From positions 3,177,001-3,241,000 of the forward strand of contig JACGWO010000006.1 of NCBI GenBank assembly GCA_034509735.1: DNA of 64,000 nucleotides. The letters are read 5' to 3'. The notes below the pieces were generated by a model that saw nothing but the letters and a program-made list of their open reading frames with translations, searched no databases and was not told the origin of the DNA. This document shows positions 48,580 to 61,554 of the stretch, in pieces. Every line of letters begins with the position of its first letter. The first letter of the stretch is position 1. The position numbers and the translations under genes were made by a program. The DNA comes from Sesamum alatum (taxonomy: Eukaryota; Streptophyta; Magnoliopsida; Lamiales; Pedaliaceae).

Positions 48580-49620
48580 GATTCGAACTCATGTCGTGAG
48601 TGTGATAACATTCTACCTTAATTATCATGCCACAAGATTGGTGGTTGGCAACTTTAAATATTAGATACAACCATATTGGTCCTAACTTGTATCTACAGCC
48701 AACCTATGTTTCCACATTAATAATATAATTAAATAAATTTTTTGGCATTTTTTTTAATTTATTGCCTTTTTGAATTCCAACAACACTCCAACCATGACTT
48801 TGAATTAATGGTTGGTGTTATGGTCACAAGCATGTAATCATGATTACTAAATTCCCCTATATTTAAAATCAATATAAAATATGAAAATTATCATATTACA
48901 ATAAGTGGATTTACCAAAAGAATAAATTTGAAATTCATAGTTAATATAAAATATATATGTCTTATAAACTCATTAATTATTTTATAATCTATTCGTCCCT
49001 CCATTTAAAAAACAGAGACCAGTTGTTTTCCAAAAACAAAACACATATGTAAAATGTGATATATAAGGAGAAAATGATAAAAATTTTGAAAAACTTTTGT
49101 ACTTTTTGTTTTATTCTTAAATAATATAGATATGGCATTCTCCCACAATTATATACAGGAATAATTACACTTAGACTCCTTATAAAATATGAAATTATAC
49201 TTTTCTTCAATAATTTATATGGAGTGTTGAATGATACGTAAAATTGAAAATTTATATATATAAATATATATTTGCTTAAGTCAACCTTTATCGTTTAAAT
49301 TCAAACGAAATGAGTACATTTGTAAACAAGATATTCTCAAAGTACAAGAGCAATTTCTAAAGTTTTTTCGAAAAACTATTTCGTACTTTTAAAATGGGTC
49401 TAAATATTATTAACCCTATATATAACGTATTATTTTGATAGGAAATATTAATGATAAAAATTATTAACTTTTGTTCTTTTGTTATTTAAAAAATAGAGAC
49501 ATCATTTTTCTACAAATATAAAACGTGATTTAAAAAGAAAAAAAAAGAAGAATTATGAATTTGAACATATTGTTTTATTATTGATCGTGTAGCATGTAAT
49601 AATATAAAATGTGAGGTGGG
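48580..49620. other. AT-rich intergenic DNA, possible SINE-like piece
   Basis: No gene is seen. On the minus strand near 48640-48580, 'ttgtggcatgataattaagg' and 'gagttcgaatctg' resemble pol III A- and B-boxes, a weak hint of a tRNA-derived SINE. Confidence 0.3.
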
Positions 49621-49624
49621 AAAG

Positions 49625-50240
49625 TCTTGATAACATATATTTGGTAGTGATGCTCAAAGACATTTATTTTCCAAGCCCAAGGAAGTAAATTCAGCCCAAG
49701 TTACTCAACATCAACAGACTCAACTCATATTAGTCCATTCACTATTAGACGGCTAAAAGATCGCCAATCCAACCAATTCAGATTCCGCTACCTTACTAAT
49801 AGGGCAACACTAAAATATAAGTCCAATACTAACAGGTCCAAGGTTATCTCAGCCATCACGCCAGTCACATTCTATACATCTTGGACCAACTCACCCAAAA
49901 GGGGTGTCAGCTGGTCAAATATGTAGGTAACTAACATTCTTAGATTTATCGTTGATTTAGTAGGATCTCTTCTCATTGGGGTATATGCTGGATGACATGT
50001 CCAACAACAGGATAAGCTTTATCCCTAAAAAATAGACATCATAAAAATTTAGGGGATATCCTAACTTCTTTCAACCGCCCCCCTAAGTATCTTGTAACCT
50101 GCTCCTATAAATAGGGGTTCGGGCAAGTGAAAAACGAGAACAAACTCACACAGCAAGCCTTGCTCGTTTTCTCTCCATTTTCTACACTTTGCACATGCAC
50201 TTCAACCCCCATTTTCCACATTTCCAACACTGTACTTTCG
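49625..50240 (+). mobile_element. Probable solo LTR
   Basis: A block of balanced composition contains 'gctcctataaataggggttcgg', a TATA box (TATAAATA, near 50105), followed by leader-like sequence. No coding region adjoins it. No terminal pair or target duplication was fixed. Confidence 0.5.
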
Positions 50241-50282
50241 AATGACTCGATTTATTTTATCCAATATCATATTTTCTATTTA

Positions 50283-51059
50283 AGGATTTGTTTGGTTGGG
50301 GTGGAAAGTGGGAATATAAGAGAAATTGAAGCAAAATATGATGTATAAGAAAAAGTTTTGTGTTTGGTTAGGGAGAAAAGATGGAGGAAAAGTAAAACTA
50401 GATATATGTGAAACTCCTCTGGAGTCCAAGTTTGTTTTCGTCAAAATTTGGGCGGACAAATGAAAGTATAAGGCAGAAAAAGACATAAGTACACATATTT
50501 TATTTTTATTTACTCTATTACCCATAATATGTAATTTTCCCCCAACTCTTTTTTCCTTCGGGTTGATAATACCAGTACATAATCTTTGAGAATATATAAC
50601 CAAATAGCCAAAAAAAAAAAAAAAACAAAACGACTACATCAAAATCAACAATCAAGTCCATATGCTTTGCTTTTGTGTTTTTCATAATTTTTATTGCTAA
50701 TTTGTCATTAATCTTGATTTTATTTAAATTGAATAATTTGGAATAAATAAACAATAGTCATTTTGATGAATAATTCTATTAATAAGGTTTATAATTTTTT
50801 TATATACTAAAATTATTTTAGTATAATATTGATTTGCTTATTTTCTAATACAAAATGAAGAGAAATGGTAATTTATAAAATTACAAAAAATAGTATATTC
50901 TTCTCAATCGATTTTTTCGTACAAAACAGAGGAAGTATTTGAAATTCATTATCCTTCCAACTGTTCCAAACAACTTGAAGAAAAACAATTATTCTTTCCC
51001 TCCCCCTTGTATTTTCACTTCTTCTCTCCTCTCCTCTCACTTGAAGCAAACGAACCCTA
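50283..51059. mobile_element. TIR element, Harbinger/Tourist- or hAT-like
   Basis: The left end AGGATTTGTTTGGTTGG and the inverse of the right end AGGGTTCGTTTGCTTCAAG are similar, as in the common 'gggtttgtttgg' plant MITEs. The flanks carry TTA/TAA-type sequence, but the exact border is uncertain. Confidence 0.5.
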
Positions 51060-51432
51060 AATTCTTTTAATTATTTAACCGAATACTTTTCTAATTTAAG
51101 TATTAACCCCTATTTTGATTATTAGCCTTATAATAATCCTGGGATATTCTAGAAGATTCTTTGACCATATGATACAACTGAAATTCGATACACATTTGGT
51201 AGAAATTTGGAGAAGCCATACATGTGCAAAATGATTTAATTCAGTTATAACAAAATGGTCCTTTCATTTAAGTGCAATTACATTGCTTTTATAAATTGAT
51301 TGTAGTTTTAGGGTGGAATTGACTATTTATAAAAGTGGAGTTGATTTTTTTTGAATATTTTTGGAGATTACGTTTTGTTCAATGTGGCGTTTAATGAGGT
51401 TAGGTAGCGTGTGTAAAAACATTTGACCCATG
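51060..51432. other. Intergenic DNA, nothing recognised
   Basis: No gene, element or regulatory feature could be supported. Confidence 0.5.
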
Positions 51433-51442
51433 ATTTGAAATA

Positions 51443-51835
51443 GGGCAAATTGCAATCTACCCTCCTCTGTTATTAAAAAATAGCAAAACACCGGCATGTG
51501 AAAAATAATAGCGCTTTACCTCCTCTATTTAAAAAAAAAAAAAAAAATACCCCTTCATGCGAGTGGTATAAAATACATGCTATTTCATTTTTTTTTTATT
51601 TTGTATCTTTATTGTCAACCGTTGGATCTTATTATTATAGATAAACAGTACATATTTAATTTTATACATATAAATATATACAAAAAGAATAACATATTAT
51701 CACAAAAATATAATATATATATACAAATAATATTTATAAAGATATATATATATATTTATATTATATATACATATAATATATCTATACCTAGAAAATCCCC
51801 TCCCCCTCCAACCAGTAGGTAAATTGCAATTCACC
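51443..51835. mobile_element. TIR element, 393 bp, perfect 10-bp target duplication
   Basis: The ends are GGGCAAATTGCAATCTACC and GGTAAATTGCAATTCACC. The flanks ATTTGAAATA at 51433-51442 and 51836-51845 are identical. The interior carries AT-rich filler. Related to 26192-26454. Confidence 0.82.
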
Positions 51836-51959
51836 ATTTGAAATATTAAAATGGAATAAAACTGCACTTATATATATAAATATATATATATTCACAAAAT
51901 ATAGCATTTAATTTTTTGTAAAAACATTTGTTAATCAGTAAATTTATGCCTATTGATGT

Positions 51960-52410
51960 TACATGCAAAGCAATCAGGGGCTTGTTACGCGAGATATTGT
52001 ATGTTATGATTTTTTATGAGCCTAACGATTTTGTTATAAAGATGTGTCTCACTAGGAAAATCAGTTATTTGGATTTATATAAGTCACTCAAACTCCCCGT
52101 CTCCAACCGATTTGTCATAAAGATGCTTTGTCTACATCACTAGCCCTCCCAGACGAAGGGCTTAGGATGAGCACATGGCTTTATTTTCATAGACGACGGC
52201 AAAATAATGTGAACTTCTTTCACACAATGCAACCCCAAACGATATAACTTGCAATTTGATCGATGCACCATTACACGAGGTATGTCCGCTCTAAGTTCAT
52301 ATGAGCCTCATGATTTTATTTTACAAAAACGCATCGCTAGAGAGATGAGTCATTATAACTTATGAGTCACTCAAGTCCTCGTTGACAATTGTTATATGAT
52401 GCTTTGCCTA
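51960..52410 (+). repeat. Second copy of the dispersed repeat seen at 30546
   Basis: Shared phrases include 'gagcctaacgattttgtt', 'aagtcactcaaactccccgtc', 'gatgagcacatggc' and 'catcgctagagagatg'. Again two related units lie in tandem. Confidence 0.55.
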
Positions 52411-52421
52411 CATGAACTATC

Positions 52422-52455
52422 TTTTTGTGTGTGTGTGTGCGCACGCGCGCGTGCT
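52422..52455. repeat. GT then CG/GC dinucleotide microsatellite
   Basis: A GT run passes into alternating GCGCACGCGCGCG. Alternating purine-pyrimidine sequence of this type can adopt Z-DNA. Confidence 0.7.
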
Positions 52456-52639
52456 TCTGTTTGAATAATTTCTATGTATACTATTTTGAAAATACTATAA
52501 TACAAATAAAGATGTTCTACGGTATCCTTAATATGGTATAATAAAAAGTGAACTAGTTTATTGAAAAATTGATGTGTAAAAAGTTTAATATCGCCAATAA
52601 CTAAATTATCCCATTCTGATTTTTCACAATTCTGATTTT

Positions 52640-53075
52640 TCACAATAATTTTCTCGGTATATGGTTATTTGTGCCATTACAAATTCTTCTACAAAACATT
52701 AGAAAAGTTATGGTGGAAACTGATTCTAAAGCCTTACTCCATCTTCTTCGTAGGAACGCCCAAATACCAACAGACTTAATCCCTTTGCTCAGGGATATCA
52801 GGGAACTCACCAGTAAATTCGAGGCAATCTCAGCCTCCTTTTGCTACCGGGAATCTAATGATTGTGCAGATCTTTTGGCGCGCGAGGCAGCATCCATGAA
52901 ATCTCCAAAGCAAGTTTTTGGGTCTCCCACGGTTTCTTTGGCAGAGATGGTGGAAAAGGAAAAAGATAGGGTTTTTCACTGTACACTTTTTACAACGTCT
53001 CCTTGTGTAATCTATCTTGACTTGCTTGAATAAATAAAATATTTCCCGGTTTTGTTCAAAAAAAAAAAAAAACTA
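52640..53075 (+). pseudogene. 3' end of a 5'-truncated LINE (RVT_3 RNase H-like piece)
   Basis: The frame at 52671-53033 includes VMVETDSKALLHLLRR and CYRESNDCADLLAREAAS, which fit the RNase H-like (RVT_3) domain found at the end of plant L1-type LINE ORF2. It is followed by AATAAA and an A-run of about 15 at 53060-53074, as expected for a reverse-transcribed 3' end. The upstream RT part is absent. A target duplication was not identified. A retrocopy of a host RNase H-like gene is the alternative. Confidence 0.6.
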
Positions 53076-53790
53076 TCAAATAATTTCCAAATGTATTTTC
53101 ACATCTAAAAACTACATTTAAAATGTCATTCCTTCCAAAAATAAAAATAAAAATAAAAGTTAAGTACAAATTTGATGGAGATACAAAAATACATCGATCT
53201 ACCAGTCAGATATAAATACTCTAGAAACTGAAAAAAATGTATAACCTCAAAAGATATTAATTTTCTATAATCGATGAACTTTTATAACTAAAACAAAATA
53301 GGTAATTGCAACAAACTCCCCCAAAATTTGACATATTTATAAATACTTTATCGTTGTTTAAGAAATTATATAATCATTCGAGGGAGACATAGAATTGTCC
53401 ACTTTGCTTTTGATGTATTTTTTTAAATTAAAAATTGCTAAAAAGGACGATGTGGGTGGAAGATTTTGAAATATCCATTTGGTCCATACAAAATCTCAAT
53501 TTTGTTTAAATAAGCAAATTTATAATTTATAGTACCCAAGGATATTTTAATTAATTTATAAAAAAAATGAATGAATATCCAACATAAACTAAAAAATTGT
53601 ACTAATTGTTGAATGATTATTAAAATTAATAATATAAAAATATTTATAATTATATCAAATTTAATTAGAGTTGGTTGTAATTTATTTAAAAAAAAAGAGG
53701 GAGTAATTGGGATGTTAACCCTAAAATAAAAACTTCAAACCAAACCAGACCCAAAAGGCAAAAAGCAATTCAACTAATCATTATCTTAGT
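53076..53790. other. AT-rich intergenic DNA with weak repeat similarity
   Basis: No gene is seen. 'ggtaattgcaacaaactccccc' near 53301 resembles ends of the TIR families, but no inverse partner is clear. Confidence 0.4.
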
Positions 53791-53794
53791 TATA

Positions 53795-54024
53795 AGGATA
53801 AATTACAGTGACACCCATCCCTGAGGTTAGATCCAATTACACAAACATTTTTTGTTTTTTGTAAAATTATAGTTACACTCCCTGAGGAGTGTTAGTGTAA
53901 TTTTTTTAGGAGGTATTAGTGTAAATTTTGCCTTTGAACAGAGATGTAATTGTAATACAATTACAACTTTAAGGAGTATAATTGTAATTTCACAAAAAAT
54001 AGAGAGTGTTTGTGTAATTGTCCT
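53795..54024. mobile_element. TIR element copy upstream of MEKK
   Basis: The left end AGGATAAATTACAGTGACACC and the right end GTTTGTGTAATTGTCCT are inverse, and the interior ('aaattatagttacactccctgagg') matches the 23358-23611 family. No clear target duplication. It lies about 320 bases upstream of the MEKK start codon. Confidence 0.65.
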
Positions 54025-54099
54025 ATTTTTCCTTTTCTTTTTTGGCGGGAGGCCTTTGGCTTTGGGAACTCCTAAATAGACATGATCATCCTACGATCG

Positions 54100-54342
54100 C
54101 CACGTGGCGCCGCGTCAACCTTTTCGCTGTTCTGTCTGTCTGTCTGTCTGTCTGTCTCAGTCAAACATTGGACCCGTTGGCAAGTTGCAATGAATTGAAA
54201 GCTCAGCTTCAACCATAACCCCCACACCCGCACCCACACACGCCGTCTCTTCTGAATTTTCGCGCACTTACCTATACGTACCGTACGACCCACTGTACGT
54301 GTAGTTTCTGCGTACGAGGGAGAAAAAGGGGATGATCGGAGG
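54100..54342 (+). promoter_or_regulatory. MEKK promoter/leader with G-box and TCTG repeat
   Basis: CCACGTGGC, a G-box, lies at about 54101-54109, followed by a (TCTG)n tetranucleotide run at about 54132-54158. One or both are probably close to the transcription start or in the leader. Confidence 0.55.
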
Positions 54343-57300
54343 ATGACGAACTCGAAGCACAAAAGGGAGAACCACCACCAGCTGCCGCGGCCGAGGCTTG
54401 ACCGTCGGAACGCCAGGAAGAATATAGACTATGATGCGGATGGAGGAGCGTTTTCTTCACCGTCTTCGTCGAATTCGTTTTCAGACGGTGTATCGGTGCA
54501 CAAGACGAGGTCGCTCGACGTATTGCCGCTCACGAGTCGGACTAGTTTTCGCATTGAAGGAATTGACGGGGAAGCTGATCAGATTTTCAGGTACCTAGGC
54601 CTTGGTCCTGAGGATTTCTCGATTCCTTTGGCGGCTTGGGAGGCGAGGAAGAGTTTGTCTCCTTCGGGTGATTTTAAGACTGCGAAGTTCGGTGATCGGA
54701 GTGAGATTAGTGAGGTGACGGACGGTTTAGGTGCCGGGATTAGGGCTCATGATGGTGACGTCAAGGATGGAGTTGAGGTGAATTTGGGTGATCGTAGAGT
54801 TAGTTTTGATGAGGTTAGTGAAATTGAAGTGAGGAGCAAGTTGATTAATCACGGTGGAGGGGGAATTAACGGCATTAGACCACCAACATTGGCGTCTCCG
54901 CGGGTGAGACAGTCGATCGAGGACTATACGAGCGATTCGCCTGAGTTGATTTTGAACAGTGATGAAATTAGGTCCGACGAAGTGAGTGGAAACCAAGTGA
55001 AAAGTGAGTTGGTGAGTGTGGATCGGTTGGGGATTAGAGCCAGTAGGCCACTAGACTTGGCGCCTCAAGAAGTGAACAATCCAGTTGTTGACAATACGAG
55101 CAACTCACTTGAATTTGCAGACAGTAATGGAGGTGGGATAAAGATTAGCAACAGTGAAGTGACGGAGTCGATTTTGGAGAGGGATGAAGTTAGGGCTGCT
55201 GAAGTGAGTGAAATCGAAGTGAGAAGTGAGTTAGCTGGTTGCGGGATTGAAGCTAGTAGGCTGCCAAAATTGGCCCCTCCACCAGTGATGATGCGGTCGG
55301 TTGTGGACGAAACGAGTTCCACTTGGGATATATTTAAAGCATTTGGTCCGCAAGACGATCAGGATTTAAAGTCACCACGAGATGTCATTAGCTATTCAAT
55401 CAATGAAGTTGAAGAAAATAAGGATTCGATTCATAAAGTTGAAGAAAATGGGGAAGTTGAAAGGAGATTCATCGATGAAAGGCAAGAAGAGTGTGAGGAT
55501 GCCATTGAAAAGGAGAGAGGGATCAGTTTGGAGTCATGTTCAGATTCATCAGATGGCGAAAACAGTGGTGGTTCTGTTCGCTTGATTGGGGAGAATGATT
55601 ACACTGTCTCGCCAAACGGTTCATTCAGGTGTACTATCATGTCCTGGCAGAAGGGTGACTTCCTTGGAAGTGGTTCATTTGGAGTTGTGTATGAGGGGTT
55701 CACTGAGTAAGTACTTCCCCGGAGATGCAAAGCATGATTATTTTGTGAAGAAGTAGTCTCAGTTATACCATATTAAGACAGATCAAGAACTCAATTCAGA
55801 GACGACATGGTTTAGTGAGATTTTTCATCATATGCACTGAATGCTGAGTATCATTTAAAGCACTTCTGTGAAATGATTGCTTATAATCACATGATTTTTT
55901 AATGCAAACTAACAAGGAAGTTGTTCTAATACTTTTCTGGGTCCTTACAATTCCTTTTCTTCAATTGCTGCAGCGATGGTTTCTTTTTTGCTGTGAAGGA
56001 GGTATCCTTGCTGGACCAAGGCAGCCAAGGCCAGCAAAGCCTTTATCAGCTTGAACAGGTGAGAACAATGTATGGTGTTTCGTTGGACAAAGAACTGAAT
56101 ACCTGTGTCAGTGTGCACATACCTTGACAACTATTGCTTGGCTAATTCTCCTTTTATATTGCATTGATTATCCAGGAGATATCTCTTCTGAGACAGTTTC
56201 ATCACGAGAATATAGTTCGCTACTTGGGCACAGATAAAGTATATTACTAGCCTGTTAAGAAATGTCTGCATATATCAACATTCTTGTCCTCTTACTGAAA
56301 TAGCTGGGAGGATATCATGTTTTTCTTTATTCTTAACATGAAACATATTTTTTCAGGACGATGCTAAACTCTATATCTTCCTTGAGCTTGTAACAAAGGG
56401 CTCACTTGCGAAACTCTATGGAAAATATCAGCTTCGGGACTCCCAAGTCTCTGTATACACAAGGCAGATTTTAAGTGGGTTGAATTATCTTCACTGCCGA
56501 AATGTGGTCCACAGGTGACTAAACGTATCTTTTTATTCAGGTTTTGTTGGTTATTATTGGGTTTTCTTGTTATTTCTGTCCTCGCTTTTTCTGAGGGGCC
56601 TCATATTCTCCCTATATTTCAACTTTTACGTAAGGTATATTCTCCCTAATATTGTAGTCTATGCATGCAGGATTGCAATATAGTAATTTCTTCAATTGTT
56701 AGTGTCCTGTAATAGAATATTACTGTTGCATTTTCCTTTTCCACCAAATTTGGACGTGTTTCCATGTAAAATCAGTCTTGAGGTATTATACTTGGTTGTG
56801 AATCCACATTCAGAGAGTCTGCCAGGTTCAGGCCTGGCTCTTCAAGCAGAATTCTCTTGAAAATACGGATATTAGGGGTAGATTACTCTAAGTTTTGCAT
56901 ATTCTTACTGAACCCTGTTCTCTCTCCTTTTCAAGGGATATAAAATGCGCCAATATATTGGTGGATGTTAGTGGCTCTGTGAAACTGGCAGATTTTGGAT
57001 TGGCAAAGGTGGGTTCAGGACAAACAATATGATTCTTTCCTTTCTGATAATGCAATTTTGGATGCTTAAGAAGCTTCTTTCACATGTTTACGCAGGCAAC
57101 TAAACTGAATGACATCAAATCCTGCAAAGGGACACCATATTGGATGGCTCCAGAGGTGCTTTCCAGCTCCCTCTTGATTACTCATATATTCAGAATAAAT
57201 TTTTTGAATAATTTAAATAAAGGCATAGATACTTTGATCATTTTATCTGCATAAAAAATGCAATTCTGCTAACCGCCAACCAGTTTTGGTGCCTGTTCCT

Positions 57301-59543
57301 TAGAAATCAAAGTTTACTTTCTTACTGAATCAATTAATAATTAAGGCACGATTGATAAGTGTCATCACGTTTGGCTCCTACTCCCAACGCCAAAAAACAA
57401 AAATATCTTTGATGGTTTCCGCTCATATGATTGTGATGGTCAAACTAAACTTGTGTCTTTTTTGGCTAGTTGTTAGCTTCTCCCATCTGAAGTATGTATA
57501 AGTAGGACCCATTTTATAGAATTTTTTCATGTCATTCATTTACAATAGGTGATAAATGACGTCACTTGTAATCTTGAGTTGCTATGTAAAACTTGGAGAA
57601 ATTGTTTCCATTTTCATTCACATTTCGCATATGAGCCATTAAAGTTGCCTTACATCTGAAAAACTTGATACTCGATATCCTGTCAGGTTGTGAATCGAAG
57701 GAACCATGGCTATGGCCACTCTGCTGATATCTGGAGCCTTGGGTGCACCGTTCTGGAAATGTTAACTGGTCAAATTCCTTACTCTCACTTGGAAGGGGTA
57801 TGACATGTTCTTTGACAAATTCTGCAAGAAACTCATGCCTCCATATTCCTACTCAAAGTTTTAGGTTGAGATTATTTTTCATGCTGAATGGATTTAGCAA
57901 CTCACTTGAAGAATTTCTGTTGTGACTGAACTATAGTTTTAGCCTCTGAATGATATTAAGATTGCTACCAAATTATTCCTGGAGGGAATATCATTAATGC
58001 TCTCTCTGAGGTGCACTAGACACAGAAGTAGGTCTTTTACTATGACTGGACCATTTTCTTTATCTTTAATGCCGCTTTATTTTAGAGCAGTTTTAGATGT
58101 CATGCAGGCATTTCGAACCTCCAATCTGCTTATGTGTTTTATACCTTGTTCTAGTTGTGACGGCCGCTTTGTCCAATAGATAATGCATTATCATTATTTT
58201 CTTTGTTGAATCTGGATTGTTGATATAACAAGTATGACTGGTGTGATTGATCATCTGCCCTCGTTGCTCATAATTGATCAAAGTCATCTGTTTTATGTTC
58301 TTTGTTCTGAAGAACCTACATGCCTGCTCATTGATCGGTGTCCTGCCGTACATGTTATTCTTGGGCTAGAGTGCAAGCAAGAAATTTTGAGTAATTTGGA
58401 TCGCGAATTAAAGAATAAGAGTCAATGTTTGACAAAACACGTCGAAGCAGACACCTATTCTGGAAAGTTATTTCAAAGTTTGTTTTGTTTTACTGGTGCA
58501 AGTAATTATTTACTGTCTTAATCTTAATGCTAGTTTTGTCGCATATCAATTGCTATAGAAAAATAGCTGTTGTGTACTTACTATCTTTCATTGCTGCAAG
58601 CTGCCAAGAGGAGCCAATAAGAGTGTTTCTAGATGCCAACTTTTGTTCCATGTATGTTAGTCATGGTAGAGGTTTAGTTCAAATACCCTTCTTAAAAGTG
58701 CACAAATTCATCTTTCACTATGTTGGGGCTGTTGCAATAGCTTCTGCTTTTATGGTGGGAATAAATTGCAGTGAAAGTTGAGAATATTTGAAAACAAAAG
58801 TTAAAAAATGTGAAGAAAAAAAAAAGAGTTAAAGTTGAAGTTGGAGTGTTTGGAAAAACAACTTAACTTTACCTTTTTACAATAACTTGAGTTGGTGGGG
58901 AGATGCCCATAGCTTTTGGCTTAAATCAACTTAATTTAAGTACTTCAAAAGCAGATTCTTTTTAGCTTATTTCCGACAATAAGCTGATAAGTGCTTATTT
59001 TAAGCATTTGCAAACATCCCTTCGTTCCGTGGCCATGTGAAGTTAGCTACATTGCATGTCCGAGACTCTAGCCTTTTACATCTGAAATAGATGACTCCTT
59101 CACGATTTTCAATTATAAATTGTTCCAGACAGGTTTCTCTATGACATTTTTATACTTCTCTGCTTGATAAGATTTTAATCCATGCACATGTAATTTCACA
59201 GCAACTAGTTCTGAGTTTTACCCTTAGAAAATTTTTAAAGTCGTGTTCAAGCACTCCCAACATGGTGTAAATGTCTTCCAGATGTTGCATGGTGAGTTGT
59301 GTTGTAAGATTTCTTTTTTGGTTGTAACAGATGCAAGCATTGTTCAGAATTGGCAGGGGTGAACTTCCTCCTATACCTAATACCTTATCAAGAGATGCCA
59401 AGGATTTTATCCTAAACTGCTTGCAAGTTAACCCAGATAATCGACCTACGGCTGCTCAACTATTGGAGCATCCATTTGTGAAGAAGCCACATTCAACTTT
59501 TCAAAGTCCTGTATCTCCACATTACTCTGCCGTGCGATTATAA
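54343..59543 (+). CDS. MAP kinase kinase kinase, MEKK1 type
   Basis: Eight coding exons, 54343-55706, 55974-56058, 56176-56238, 56357-56514, 56936-57008, 57096-57155, 57687-57797 and 59331-59543, join in phase to 708 residues. The long N-terminal region (1-430) is acidic and serine-rich, and about 157-332 contains a threefold repeat. The kinase domain (about 434-690) has all key parts: GSGSFG loop (442-447), VK with Lys463, HRDIKCANIL with catalytic Asp558, DFG (576-578), GTPYWMAPE (to 601) and IWSLGCTVLEM. The wording SWQKGDFLGSGSFGVVYEGF and KEVSLLDQGSQ places it with the Arabidopsis MEKK1-4 group, which phosphorylates MAPKKs in immune and stress signalling. Which member it corresponds to is unclear, as is any partner. 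Intron 7 (1.5 kb) contains a dispersed repeat at about 58725-59020. Confidence 0.93.
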
Positions 59544-61060
59544 GAGAACTTATCAACATTCAGCAGCTGAAGATGGTGAGGTAGGTACATGCTTGAGGCA
59601 TAAGTGGATTGGTTCTTTCTTTCTTTTGTCGCATGCCATATTTATCTTCAGCTCGCATCTACAAAAGTTTACATGTAAAATCTTGTGAAATAGGCACCTG
59701 TCCATTAGCTCAGAGATTTCATTATTCCATCAGTTATTCCTCTCATAAGGTGCTTTGAGTCGTGACACGTGGTACAGGTGTGTGGCAGTTTACATGTGTC
59801 ATGGCTCTGGGTTAACATTGCTTGTTGGAGACTCTGTAGAAAGTGTCTTGGACGGTGCAGCATACTTTTTTGTTGCAATTAGATAGGGTTGCCTCCACTG
59901 AGATAACTTATACAATGACCCTTTTGCATGTATTGGACTATTTCTTAGTACTTGGCCCATTAGTCTTCAATGTGCTAGGTAGTTTCACATGCTTTATTCT
60001 TCCATTAAATTATTCAGGGGGAAGAATGTGGAAATATGTGCCTTTATCATCAGATGGTTGGGAAGTATATAGTTGGATGTAAGTTCTAAAGAGTGCCTTC
60101 ACAACAGTCACTAGGAGAATTTTATTTTAGGAAAGCCTACTGTAACTAGGAAACTCCAAATGATAGGCGAATCGGTTCAATTCACAAGTGCTTGGTTATT
60201 TGTAGCAAGACATGTCTATGACGTCGTAAAATTTTTGTTATCAACTGTCAAAATTTAAATATTATGAGCTTCTAAGCCCTTTCCAAAGAAACAAGGAGAA
60301 GTTTGATCAAGCAGCGAGCCCCTTCGCGCTTGTTAACTGAAAAAAAACATCTTGAGTTCTTGTAACTTATTTCTCCAAACAGAAGGTGACTGAATTTTGA
60401 ATAACATCTCCAACCTTCAGAATCTCCATAAACGCCCTTACTAGCTTTAAGAACTCATACTGTATTTTTAAGCTTATTAGCCAAACACTAGGGCATAGAG
60501 AGAGTTAAATTCTGTGAACAGATATTGTTATTCTTTTATATATGTCCTTGTGACGAAGCTCTGGGCTTGTTTACATGTAATGACACTCACACTGCACTCT
60601 CCTTCTACCGCATCTCAGCTCTGGGAAATAAATCTATTGCAATCTAATGAGTAGGGTTTTCTGTTTCTGACATTTCTCTTCATATTTGTTAGGAGGACTG
60701 TTACATGCTGATCAGACGTCTCTTACTGTCTCCGTGAAGAGTCATGCTGCCCTTGAAACGCGTAAATCTCTAAAGAAAACTTGCGTAATCTAGCTAGCCT
60801 GCATCCAAGATCATGAGGAACAAACATCTGATCGTCTAAGTTAAGGAGAAGACACTCCTGGGGTTTATGTTGGTGTACCAAAAGCCCAAAGAAGTGTGGC
60901 TGAAATCAGATTTTGTTCGTTTCTTTCGCTTGTTTGATGTTTTATTTGCTTGTGTAATTGGTGTTGTGGCTGAATTATTAGAAAGTTAATTGTGTAGGGA
61001 CGGACAACTGTAAATAGTGATTGATTTTGTAAATAGCTCATTCAATTCATAGGAATGCTA
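59544..61060 (+). other. MEKK 3' UTR, possibly spliced
   Basis: A donor-like GAG/GTAGGT near 59581 and an acceptor-like TTTGTTAG near 60691 would allow a 3' UTR intron, with a final non-coding exon to about 61050. This is not provable from the sequence. No separate gene was found. Confidence 0.4.
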
Positions 61061-61550
61061 CAAACTTGAAAGTTTTGATGGTTATATTTCCGTGATTTCG
61101 TCTCAAAGAAAACATGGGATAGAATGAGTTTGATTGAGATGGGATTTGTTTTGGTGTATGTCATTGAATATGAAATAAAGGTGTATGAAGATAGCTGATG
61201 TGATATGTAAAAGTGTTAGGGAAGAAAGAAATGTAATATTATAGATAATGTGATATGTTTTTCTCGGAAATAGTGAAATATTGTTCAAATGTCTTGTTTT
61301 TCAATTGAGAGAATAATTTATAAATATTTTTGAGTTTTTTTGTTTTCCAAATGAGAAAAATATTTCTTCAATTAAACACCAGCTTCACTTGATCAGGTCG
61401 AGTGAGATGAAATACATATCATGAGCAAGCTCAACCTTAATTTTCTTTTTATCGGGAAAGATCGATTCTTTTGAGCAATATATTTTCACTTTTTTATATT
61501 TTCACTTTTTTTAAGTTTTTATCCCCATGGTGTTTATAAAAGTCGGTTGA
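61061..61550. other. Intergenic DNA
   Basis: Nothing beyond AT-rich, low-information sequence. Phrases such as 'tgatatgt' recur around 61199-61260. Confidence 0.45.
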
Positions 61551-61554
61551 ATCA

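Noticed and set aside
58234..58781. Open frames inside MEKK intron 7
   Set aside because: They fall within a bounded intron; no domain or splice support of their own.
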